From Psychroflexus sp. (GTDB taxonomy: Bacteria; Bacteroidota; Bacteroidia; Flavobacteriales; Flavobacteriaceae): a DNA stretch of 10,622 nt. Of the stretch, positions 1 to 7,359 are shown in pieces. Made by a program: the position numbers and the translations under genes. The notes under the pieces were generated by a model. That model saw nothing but the letters and a program-made list of their open reading frames with translations. It was not told the DNA's origin and ran no database searches. The stretch is taken from assembly GCA_003565575.1 (NCBI GenBank), contig PXBV01000047.1, positions 1 to 10,622 on the forward strand, in the 5' to 3' direction. Each line of letters opens with the position of its first letter. Position 1 is the stretch's first letter.

Positions 1-1
1 T

Positions 2-90
2 TGGGTTGCAAATTTAATATAAAATTACATTCTACAAAACGATTTTATTAAATAAGAGTAAAAATATATGCAGAAAAAACGCGCAACCCA
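2..90. repeat. Short inverted repeat sharing an arm with the terminator
   Basis: TGGGTTGC at 2-9 is the exact reverse complement of GCAACCCA at 83-90, which is also part of the terminator's distal arm. The 73-nt spacer between the copies is A/T-rich and shows no gene. The match may be a remnant of, or partner to, a second terminator for whatever lies left of the window, or chance. Confidence 0.35.
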
Positions 91-119
91 TTCAATGCAT
101 TTTAAATGAATAGGTTACG
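74..119 (-). terminator. Rho-independent terminator after the acyl-CoA synthetase fusion
   Basis: On the minus strand, RNA from 107-119 pairs with RNA from 82-94 in a 13-bp stem with a 12-nt loop (95-106), followed two bases later by six U (79-74). Two pairs (117/84 and 112/89) are G-U on the minus strand and A/C mismatches on the plus strand, so it works only in the direction of the genes. It begins 26 nt past the stop codon and closes the second transcription unit. Confidence 0.85.
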
Positions 120-144
120 GTTATAGTATGTATAGTTTTTGAGG

Positions 145-3100
145 TTATTTATCCAAAAATGGCTGCACCTTTTCTCTTATTTCCTCTACAATACTTGGGT
201 CTAAAAGGGTTGACACGTCCCCAATTTGGTCGCCTTCCCCAGAAGATACTTTTCTCATAATCCTTCTCATAATTTTACCACTTCTTGTCTTAGGCAAACC
301 TGACACAAAGTGAATGCGGTCAAGCTTAGCAATAGGGCCAATTTTACTAGATATCAAAGCATTGATTTCTTTGCTTAAGTTATCTTGGTTTCGGTCATCA
401 TTTTTTAAAATGATAAAACCAGCTAATGCATTTCCCTTCACATCGTGTGGGAATCCAATAATGGCCGATTCTGCCACTGCTGGATGCTCGTTGATGGCGT
501 CTTCTATTGGCGCAGTGCCTAAATTGTGCCCAGATACGATGATAACATCATCTACTCTACCGGTTATTCTGTAATATCCAACCTCGTCTCGTAAGGCGCC
601 ATCTCCTGTAAAGTACATACCTTTAAAAGCAGAGAAATAAGTGTCTTTGTAACGTTGGTGATTACCGTATACGGTTCTAGCCATACTTGGCCAAGGATAC
701 TTAATACAAAGTCTTCCATCTGTACTGTTGCCCTCTACCTCGTTTCCTTTTTCATCCATTAGGGCTGGTTGGATACCTGGCAATGGCAAAGTAGCATAAG
801 TTGGCTTAGTTGGTGTTACAAATGGAATTGGAGAAATCATAATGCCCCCTGTTTCAGTTTGCCACCATGTGTCTACAATGGGTGATTTTTTCTTACCAAT
901 ATTTTCATTGTACCAGTTCCAGGCCTCTTCATTGATAGGTTCTCCTACGCTACCGAGTACTTTTAATGAAGATAAATCATATTTATTTACAAATTCGATA
1001 TCCTGTTTTGCTAAAGCTCTAATAGCTGTAGGGGCTGTATAAAATTGATTAACTTTATACTTTTCTACAATTTCCCAGAATCTACCAAAATCGGGATAGG
1101 AAGGTACACCTTCAAACATCAAGGTAGTAGCACCATTCAATAATGGCCCGTAAACTATGTAGGAATGACCAGTTATCCAACCAATATCTGCGGTACACCA
1201 ATACACGTCATCTTCTTTATACTGAAACACATTTTTGAAGGAAAACGCAGAGTAAACCATATACCCAGCGGTGGTATGCACCATTCCTTTTGGCGTTCCC
1301 GTAGACCCAGAAGTGTATAAAATGAAGAGCATATCTTCTGCATCCATCTCTTCGGCTTCACACTTATCGTCTACTTTTTTCAATTCTTCATGCAGCCACA
1401 CATCCCGACCTGCTTTCATATCAATTTTAGCAAAGGTGCGTTTAGCAACTAAAACGGTTTCAATAGAAGGGGTAGACTCTAAAGCTTCATCAACAATGCC
1501 TTTTAGGTCTATAGACTTTGAGCCTCTATAGGACCCATCTGAGGTAATCAGCATTTTACATTCAGAATCATTTATCCTAGAAGCTACAGCAGTTGCAGAA
1601 AATCCAGCAAAAACAACAGAATGTACTGCGCCAATTCTAGCACACGCCAGAGTAGCTATAGCTAATTCTGGAATCATAGGTAAGTAAATACAGACTCTAT
1701 CCCCCTTACTAATGCCTTTACTTTTCAAAACATTTGCCATTCTATTAACGCGCTTAGACAGTTCTGCGTAAGATATTTTTTGAGCTTCTTCTTCAGGGTT
1801 ATTAGGTTCAAAAATAATAGCTGTTTTATTAGCACGTGTTTTTAGGTGTCTATCTATTGCGTTTTCAGTAATATTTAATTTAGCGCCTTCAAACCAAGTG
1901 AATTTAGCTTCGTCAAAGTCAAAATTTAAAACCTTATCCCATTTTTTTCTCCATACAAAATTTCTTTCTGCAATAGTGTTCCAGAAGTTCTCAGGATCAT
2001 TTTGAGAAATACGATACACATCCATATACTTAGCAAGTGAATCTATATTGTAATAAGTCTTGGTTAAGGCTTTTAATGAAGATGTAACCAAACTTTTATC
2101 TTTTTTGAAAGCTCCGACTTTTGCTTTATTAAAGGACTCAATGATTTCACTTATAACCATGGGTTCTTCAATTGTAGATGGAAGGCTGTAGGTCTGGCCG
2201 TCTACAATTTTACGCAAGGTTCTTCTTAAGGTTTTACCGCTTCGTGTTTTGGGGAGGCGCTTTACCATAACTACTGTTTTGAGGCTTGCTACCGCCCCTA
2301 CAGAATCTCTAACCATCTGGACAATTTCTGTTTCTAGTTTATAAGATTCATATTCTTCTTCTCCTATTTTAGGAACAATAATAGCTAAAGGCACTTGACC
2401 TTTTAAATCGTCTTCCATACCAACTACTGCACATTCTGCCACTGCTGGATGTGTAGAAACCACCTCTTCTAGAGCTGCTGTGGATAAACGATGCCCAGAT
2501 ACATTGATAACGTCATCTATTCTTCCGGTTATGAACACATAACCATCCTCGTCTATATAGCCACCGTCTCCAGAAAAATAATACCCTGGAAACTTACTCA
2601 AATAACCGTTTTTATAACGTTCATGATTATTCCATAAGGTTTGCATAAATCCTGGAGGCAAGGGTAGTTTAGAACATAAAAAGCCTTCTTCTCCAGCTGA
2701 TAGAACTTCACCATCTGGAGATAGTATTTCTAAGTCATATCCTGGCACTGGTTTTCCAGAGGAACCTGCTTTTACAGGTTGCGGGTCACTTCCCATAAAA
2801 TTAGCTGCAATAGACCAGCCAGATTCTGTCTGCCACCAGTGGTCAATTACTGGGATTCCTAACTTTTCTTGCGCCCACCTTAAGGTTGTTTCATCGCATC
2901 GCTCTCCAGCTAAAAATTGATATTTAAGGGATGAAATGTCATGCTTTTTAATAAATTCCCCTTTGGGGTCTTCCTTTTTGATGGCTCTAAACGCGGTGGG
3001 AGCGGTAAACATAACATTCACTTTATGGTCTTCAATAACTCGCCAAAAGGCACTCGCATCTGGAGTTTTAACAGGTTTTCCTTCATAAATAATGGTCGTA

Positions 3101-3999
3101 TTCCTATGGATCATGGGTGCATAAACGATGTAGCTATGACCAACAACCCAACCTACATCTGATGCAGCCCAAAATGTATCACCAGGTTGAGTACCATAAA
3201 TGTGTTCCATAGAGTATCTTAACCCTACAGCATAACCACCTGTATCCCTAACCACGCCTTTGGGTTTACCAGTAGTGCCAGAGGTGTATAAAATATAGGA
3301 TGGATCTGATGACTTCAAAGGAACTGCTTCCACAGGTTCAGACTTTTCTAGCAACTCTACATAATCTATATCATAGGCTTTCTCTTCAAACTCTGCTCCT
3401 AGTTTTCTATTGAAAACTACTACTTTCTCCACCTCATGTTCAGCTTTTTCAATAGCTTCGTCTACCATTGGTTTATAAGGAATTAGGCGGTCAAGCTCTA
3501 TACCCGAGGTAGCTGTTAAAATAACTTTAGGTTTGGCATCATCTATACGCATGGCCAATTCATCTGGAGCAAAGCCACCAAATACAACCGAATGGATAGC
3601 CCCAATTCTAGTACATGCTAGCATGCTAAATAAAGCTTGAGAAATCATAGGCATATAAATGATAACTCGATCTCCTTTTTCTACACCCAAATCTCGTAAG
3701 CCACCTGCGAGTTTTGCTACTTTTTCATGTACTTGCTTGTAGGTGTATTTAATTTGTTTTTGACGTACTGCAGAGTCATAAATGACGGCAACATCGTCCC
3801 CATGACCAGATTCTATATGCTGATCTATGCATAAGTAACTTAAATTGGTTTCTCCATCTGGAAACCAATGATAGATACCTTCATCCGTTTGTGATAAGGC
3901 CGTTTTGGGCTCCTTAAACCATTTGATATTTTTTGCTTCTTCTAGCCAAAATTCTTCAGGCTTAGCAATGCTTTTTTGATAGGTTTCTTTATACTTCAT
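145..3999 (-). CDS. acs: Tandem acyl-CoA synthetase fusion: PrpE-like (propionyl-CoA synthetase) N-half plus acetyl-CoA synthetase (Acs) C-half
   Basis: This 1284-aa protein is about twice the length of a normal AMP-forming acetate/propionate-CoA ligase (630-650 aa) and contains two complete copies. Residues 1-632 look like PrpE/ACSS3: an early WFPDGETNLSYLCIDQH segment, ATP loop YTSGTTGKPKG (238-248), HWWQTESGW (387-395), GRIDDVINVSGH (492-503) and the catalytic Lys of LPKTRSGK (K589). Residues about 649-1284 look like Flavobacteria-type Acs: WFEGAKLNITENAIDRH (702-718), YTSGSTGTPKG (895-905), LGSVGEPIN (1015-1023), DTWWQTETGG (1043-1052) and LPKTRSGK with K1242. Both halves keep all core motifs, so both are predicted active. 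Each reaction is carboxylate + ATP + CoA to acyl-CoA + AMP + PPi, in the cytoplasm. The Acs pocket valine of SVGEP (V1018) is Ala364 in the front half, which fits a larger substrate such as propionate (inference). The ATG start lies 11 nt after the response regulator stop. The gene is last in its unit. A split into two genes by a sequencing error is considered separately. Confidence 0.93.
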   Translation of the reverse strand: MKYKETYQKSIAKPEEFWLEEAKNIKWFKEPKTALSQTDEGIYHWFPDGETNLSYLCIDQHIESGHGDDVAVIYDSAVRQKQIKYTYKQVHEKVAKLAGGLRDLGVEKGDRVIIYMPMISQALFSMLACTRIGAIHSVVFGGFAPDELAMRIDDAKPKVILTATSGIELDRLIPYKPMVDEAIEKAEHEVEKVVVFNRKLGAEFEEKAYDIDYVELLEKSEPVEAVPLKSSDPSYILYTSGTTGKPKGVVRDTGGYAVGLRYSMEHIYGTQPGDTFWAASDVGWVVGHSYIVYAPMIHRNTTIIYEGKPVKTPDASAFWRVIEDHKVNVMFTAPTAFRAIKKEDPKGEFIKKHDISSLKYQFLAGERCDETTLRWAQEKLGIPVIDHWWQTESGWSIAANFMGSDPQPVKAGSSGKPVPGYDLEILSPDGEVLSAGEEGFLCSKLPLPPGFMQTLWNNHERYKNGYLSKFPGYYFSGDGGYIDEDGYVFITGRIDDVINVSGHRLSTAALEEVVSTHPAVAECAVVGMEDDLKGQVPLAIIVPKIGEEEYESYKLETEIVQMVRDSVGAVASLKTVVMVKRLPKTRSGKTLRRTLRKIVDGQTYSLPSTIEEPMVISEIIESFNKAKVGAFKKDKSLVTSSLKALTKTYYNIDSLAKYMDVYRISQNDPENFWNTIAERNFVWRKKWDKVLNFDFDEAKFTWFEGAKLNITENAIDRHLKTRANKTAIIFEPNNPEEEAQKISYAELSKRVNRMANVLKSKGISKGDRVCIYLPMIPELAIATLACARIGAVHSVVFAGFSATAVASRINDSECKMLITSDGSYRGSKSIDLKGIVDEALESTPSIETVLVAKRTFAKIDMKAGRDVWLHEELKKVDDKCEAEEMDAEDMLFILYTSGSTGTPKGMVHTTAGYMVYSAFSFKNVFQYKEDDVYWCTADIGWITGHSYIVYGPLLNGATTLMFEGVPSYPDFGRFWEIVEKYKVNQFYTAPTAIRALAKQDIEFVNKYDLSSLKVLGSVGEPINEEAWNWYNENIGKKKSPIVDTWWQTETGGIMISPIPFVTPTKPTYATLPLPGIQPALMDEKGNEVEGNSTDGRLCIKYPWPSMARTVYGNHQRYKDTYFSAFKGMYFTGDGALRDEVGYYRITGRVDDVIIVSGHNLGTAPIEDAINEHPAVAESAIIGFPHDVKGNALAGFIILKNDDRNQDNLSKEINALISSKIGPIAKLDRIHFVSGLPKTRSGKIMRRIMRKVSSGEGDQIGDVSTLLDPSIVEEIREKVQPFLDK
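2050..2199 (-). other. Junction between the PrpE-like and Acs halves (residues 601-650)
   Basis: The usual PrpE tail (PSTIEEPMVISEIIESF, about 607-623) runs to about residue 632. A short linker of about 16 residues rich in Lys, Ser and Thr (633-648) follows, and then the normal Acs N-terminus begins at YYNIDSLAKY (649-658). The frame is open throughout. No ATG codon occurs where a separate acs gene would start: the nearest upstream Met is M614, inside the PrpE tail, and the nearest downstream is M659, already within the conserved Acs N-terminal segment. A run of six A (minus strand) lies at the PrpE end. One extra base in it would bring a TAA into frame three codons on, so this is the place to check for an assembly error. 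Confidence 0.75.
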
Positions 4000-4010
4000 A
4001 ACTAATTATT

Positions 4011-4385
4011 TTAAGTATTTGAGTTTAATAATTTATTAATAATGTTGACAAGTTTTTTAATAGAGAAGGGCTTTTTGATGTAATCTTTTGCTCCAAGATT
4101 CATAGCTTTTTCTATATCGCTATCTTTTTGCTTAGCACTTATGATTATGCTTTGAATTTTATTTTGAAATTCTTTATGGTCTTTTAAAAAAGTAAGTACT
4201 TCATATCCATCAACTTTTGGCATCATAATATCCAAAACTATTAAGTCAGGTTTTAGTTCCTTTAAAAGCGTAATGGCTTCTTCTCCATCTCGAGCAATAA
4301 AAATATCGTAATCATTTTTCCGAAGGGCGTACTCCAGTGCCATGATAATATTTGGCTCATCATCTACAAGTAGAATCTTTTTCAT
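4011..4385 (-). CDS. Receiver-only (CheY-like) response regulator
   Basis: This 124-aa protein is a single complete REC domain and nothing else. It has the acidic cluster D8-D9-E10, the phospho-acceptor D52 in LIVLDIMMP, the Ser/Thr switch residue S83 in IIISAK, and the conserved KP pair (K105-P106) in the last loop. Its ATG overlaps the stop codon of the sensor kinase (ATGA, 4 nt), so the two are probably translationally coupled and the kinase is the obvious phosphodonor. There is no DNA-binding, GGDEF or other output domain. The gene ends 11 nt before the synthetase start, so no output domain has been lost by frameshift within the window. It must act by protein-protein contact, as a phosphorelay intermediate, or through an output factor encoded elsewhere (inference). 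The REC call is secure; the target is unknown. Confidence 0.95.
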   Translation of the reverse strand: MKKILLVDDEPNIIMALEYALRKNDYDIFIARDGEEAITLLKELKPDLIVLDIMMPKVDGYEVLTFLKDHKEFQNKIQSIIISAKQKDSDIEKAMNLGAKDYIKKPFSIKKLVNIINKLLNSNT

Positions 4386-7081
4386 AGGTTTAATTTTGGC
4401 AATTGAATGATCAGTTCAGCTCCTTTTTTTATGTTCGGGTTGGCGTAAATTTTCCCTTTATGCATTTCAACTATTTGTTTACATATGGCTAGTCCAAAAC
4501 CGCTTCCAATTGGCTTTTTAAAGGTTTGGTTCTTGGATTGATAAAATTTTTTAAAAATCAATTGAATATCTTCTTCTGGAATTCCCTTTCCATTATCTGT
4601 TATTTTACAATACACATGTTGCGAGTCTTCTTCGATTTGCACTTGAATTAACCCTTTAGTTTCTGGTACAAACTTTAATGAGTTTGATAAAAGATTGGTA
4701 AACACTTGAAGCATCTTACTGTTATCAAATTTAATTTCTACATTAGTTTCAGTTAGAAATTTAACTTGTACATTTTTGCGTTTAGCAATACTGCTTATAC
4801 CATTAATGGCTTTAGCAAGACATTGGTTCAAACTTTGAACTTCTAAAGTTAATTCATCTCGGCCAGATGCCATTTTTTCTAAATCTAAAATATCGTTAAT
4901 CAATACGTTTAAGCGTTCTGTATCTTGAATGATGTTATTCAGAAACTTTTGACGTAGTTCCAAAGGCATGTCTTCGCTATCAGAAAGAACTTCCGAGCTT
5001 GCTTGTATGGAGGTAATTGGTGTCTTAAGCTCATGTGCAACTGTATCTAGAAAATCATCTTTAAGTTGGTCTTGAATTTTCAGCTCGTCATTGGCTGATT
5101 TTAAATCGGAAGTAAGTTTTAATAATTTTTGAGATTGTTCTTCAAGTGATTTATTGACTGATATGGTTTCTCTATTTTCTTCAAGGATTTTAAGAACCTC
5201 TATAAGAGATACGGGCTTTTCTTTAGCAACGTTAGAAATCAAAATCTTAGCAGAGGCACTGCCTACAGCTCCTGTGAGTAAACGTTCCGAAAAATTGATA
5301 AACTTTGCATCTGCAAGCTTATCTGAAGGATTTACATCATATCGTTTTCTAAAAACCCTTAGTGCTTTTTCTGCTTTTTCATATCCTAAAAACCTTACTA
5401 GAATAGCTTGTATATCTTCTACATAAGCTTCACCTTTCCAAACGTAGGCGTTTTCTTTTAGCTCTACAGCTTTTTCGCTATTTACAAACATTTCTCCATA
5501 ATTGCGCTCTCTGTAATTTCCTTTTTTTGTGACTGAAAAAAGAAGATATGCTGCAATGTTAACTAATAAGCTCCAGTACAAAGCGTGATTTACTGGATTC
5601 AAAACTTCAATTCCAAATAGGGCATAAGGTTTTAATAAGCTAATATTTAAAAATCCTTTCTCTACAAACTGGTTTTGACTAAACACATTTTCAGTAAAAA
5701 AAGGGAGTAAATAGGTGTAACCAACAACAAGTAAACCTAAAATAATTCCAATTTTTGAACCAAGAGCAGAGCCTCTATTCCAAAACAAGCCAATGAAAAA
5801 GCTTGGGGCAAGCTGAGCTATGATTAGGAATGAAATAAGTCCAATTGTAAATAATGAAATACTTGGATTAAACGATGAGTACAAAAGGTAGGCTAAGATG
5901 ATAGATACAAAAACGCTTATTCGTCTAATCCGTTTAATCATTTTTTCATTGCTTGAGGAGGTTCTATTTTTTGTTAATTTTTTCAAAAATCCATAAGGGA
6001 TAATTAGGTTATTACTCAACATAGTAGACAGCGCAAGTGTGGAAACTACTACCATAGATATAACGGCAGATAATCCACCTAGAAACACAAGAACTGCTAA
6101 CCAATGGTCACCAAAATGCATTGGTAATAGAAGGGTAAAGTAATCTGAATTTACATTAACACCCAATATGAGTAAGCCTCCCCAGGCAATAAACACCACA
6201 AACAAATTGAATAGCAAGAGATACAGAGGAAATAACCAAATAGAAGTTTTAAGCTGTTTACGGTTTGTAAATTCCACAACAGAAGTCTGAAACTGTCTTG
6301 GAAGCAAGAAGATGGCTAAAAATGAAAGCACTATGCTGAAATACCAATTGATACCGGCACTTAAACCATCGAGAGTACTTAGTGTATTGACATTTAATTT
6401 TAAGCTTGCTTTTTTGTAAATATCTGAAGTCCCATCAAAAATAAAATAAGTAACATAAATACCTACAACTAAAAAAAATACAAGTTTTAGAACGGATTCT
6501 ACAGCTACAGAAAACATTACACCGGTTTTGTTTTTGGATGCATCTAAAGATAAAGTTCCAAAAAATGAAGCAAAAAGTGCTAAAATGAGTGCAATGTAAA
6601 ATGTAGAATCTGTAACCATAGAAGTACCCTCTATTCCTTCTAAAGAATTGGTTACCAACTCAAAAGTTTCTGAAATAGCTTTTAATTGAAGTGAAATGTA
6701 AGGTATAATGCTTATTGCACAGACTATAGTGACTAATGCACCTAGGAACCTACTATTCCCATACCTTAGAGAAATAAAATCTGCAATGCTTGAGATGTTA
6801 TAAACTTTAGACAATTGGATGATTTTTTTAAGTACAATTATCCAAAGAGGTGCTGCTATGATAGGACCAATGTAGATTGTAAGAAATTCTACTCCAGAGG
6901 TAGCTGCCATTCCAACACTTCCGTAATAGGTCCATGCTGAACAATAAACTGCTAAAGATAGAGCGTAAACAGATGGATGCGATATGACTTTAGAACCTTT
7001 ATTTTTTTCGGCGAAATAAGCAATGAGGAACAAAAGTCCTAAGTATATAAAAATAAGAGCTATAAGTCCTAACTTACTCAT
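4382..7081 (-). CDS. SSS-transporter / STAC / histidine kinase sensor (CbrA/CrbS-like)
   Basis: This 899-aa inner-membrane sensor kinase has three parts. Residues 1-520 form a sodium:solute symporter (SSS) fold with about 13 hydrophobic helices. Residues about 553-640 resemble the STAC linker of CbrA-type kinases (LVRFLGYEKAEKALRVF, then FSERLLTGAVGSASAKIL). A short coiled coil (about 641-675) leads to a HisKA domain with phospho-acceptor H683 in VAHELKTP, and an HATPase_c domain with N box N796-N800, G1 DNGKGIP (829-835), F box FKKF (843-846) and G2 GSGFGLAI (859-866). Unlike CbrA, no PAS domain separates STAC from the kinase, and there is no fused receiver. The start ATG overlaps the upstream stop by one base (TAATG), and the stop overlaps the response regulator start. 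In known relatives this architecture links solute transport or sensing to control of carbon-uptake genes; with Acs/PrpE and a symporter alongside, acetate or propionate is the likely signal (inference). Confidence 0.95.
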   Translation of the reverse strand: MSKLGLIALIFIYLGLLFLIAYFAEKNKGSKVISHPSVYALSLAVYCSAWTYYGSVGMAATSGVEFLTIYIGPIIAAPLWIIVLKKIIQLSKVYNISSIADFISLRYGNSRFLGALVTIVCAISIIPYISLQLKAISETFELVTNSLEGIEGTSMVTDSTFYIALILALFASFFGTLSLDASKNKTGVMFSVAVESVLKLVFFLVVGIYVTYFIFDGTSDIYKKASLKLNVNTLSTLDGLSAGINWYFSIVLSFLAIFLLPRQFQTSVVEFTNRKQLKTSIWLFPLYLLLFNLFVVFIAWGGLLILGVNVNSDYFTLLLPMHFGDHWLAVLVFLGGLSAVISMVVVSTLALSTMLSNNLIIPYGFLKKLTKNRTSSSNEKMIKRIRRISVFVSIILAYLLYSSFNPSISLFTIGLISFLIIAQLAPSFFIGLFWNRGSALGSKIGIILGLLVVGYTYLLPFFTENVFSQNQFVEKGFLNISLLKPYALFGIEVLNPVNHALYWSLLVNIAAYLLFSVTKKGNYRERNYGEMFVNSEKAVELKENAYVWKGEAYVEDIQAILVRFLGYEKAEKALRVFRKRYDVNPSDKLADAKFINFSERLLTGAVGSASAKILISNVAKEKPVSLIEVLKILEENRETISVNKSLEEQSQKLLKLTSDLKSANDELKIQDQLKDDFLDTVAHELKTPITSIQASSEVLSDSEDMPLELRQKFLNNIIQDTERLNVLINDILDLEKMASGRDELTLEVQSLNQCLAKAINGISSIAKRKNVQVKFLTETNVEIKFDNSKMLQVFTNLLSNSLKFVPETKGLIQVQIEEDSQHVYCKITDNGKGIPEEDIQLIFKKFYQSKNQTFKKPIGSGFGLAICKQIVEMHKGKIYANPNIKKGAELIIQLPKLNL

Positions 7082-7275
7082 TAATCTGAATATTTTTTAA
7101 TAACAACATAAGATATTAAAATACTCGCGGTCCAAATGAAGAATATAAAAAAGTAGAAGAAAGGGAAACCTAAGACATTTGTTTCTAGACTGTAAGCTAA
7201 TACCAAAGGAATATTAAACACAGCCATTAAACCGAAGCTTAAAAAAATAAGTTTTTGTTGGTGTCTTTTTTTCAT
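7081..7275 (-). CDS. Small two-helix membrane protein (DUF3311-like), coupled to the SSS kinase
   Basis: This 64-aa protein has a basic N-terminus (MKKRHQQK), two hydrophobic segments (about 9-28 and 37-59) and a short charged tail. The second helix begins with GFPFFYFF, reminiscent of DUF3311 small proteins, which are often encoded next to SSS transporters; the family match is tentative and made by eye. The stop codon shares one base with the ATG of the SSS kinase (TAATG), so the two products are probably made together. It is the first gene after the terminator at 7304-7349 and so opens the second transcription unit. By analogy with DUF4212 and its symporter, it may be a small subunit of the kinase's transporter domain (inference). 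Length, composition and tight coupling argue that it is a real gene. Confidence 0.8.
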   Translation of the reverse strand: MKKRHQQKLIFLSFGLMAVFNIPLVLAYSLETNVLGFPFFYFFIFFIWTASILISYVVIKKYSD

Positions 7276-7303
7276 ACTACTTAAAGTTAATATTTTTCAA
7301 AAG

Positions 7304-7349
7304 AAAAAAACCCATGAAAGTAAGTTTTATTATTTACTCTCACGGGTTT
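7304..7349 (-). terminator. Rho-independent terminator of the porin-DUF4212-symporter unit
   Basis: Read on the minus strand, RNA from 7334-7349 pairs with RNA from 7308-7323 in a 16-bp stem around a 10-nt loop (7324-7333), followed by a run of seven U (from 7310 to 7304, three of them within the stem). Fourteen pairs are Watson-Crick. The other two (7343/7314 and 7339/7318) are G-U on the minus strand but A/C mismatches on the plus strand, so the hairpin is directional. It starts 10 nt after the symporter stop codon. This is a textbook intrinsic terminator in position and form, and it separates the two transcription units. Confidence 0.9.
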
Positions 7350-7359
7350 AGTGCTTAGG

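Noticed and set aside
314..574. Plus-strand open frame of 86 codons
   Set aside because: It is antisense to the Acs half, whose motifs are unmistakable, and its translation has no recognisable domain.
1173..1361. Minus-strand open frame of 62 codons inside the Acs half
   Set aside because: It is an out-of-frame shadow of the Acs adenylation region. The frame at 9887-10081 within the porin is a similar shadow.
145..3999. Internal duplication of one synthetase gene by misassembly
   Set aside because: The two halves differ clearly in sequence and subfamily (PrpE-like versus Acs), so they are not copies of the same segment.
4011..4385. Response regulator truncated by a frameshift
   Set aside because: The REC domain is complete to its last helix and only 11 nt separate its stop from the next start, so no remnant of an output domain exists.
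7282..7289. Possible -7 element TAACTTTA (minus strand) before the 64-aa gene
   Set aside because: It matches TAnnTTTG in 7 of 8 positions, but the only upstream TTTG is 8 nt away rather than about 20, and it lies 6 nt from the ATG, implying a leaderless start. Not strong enough to annotate.
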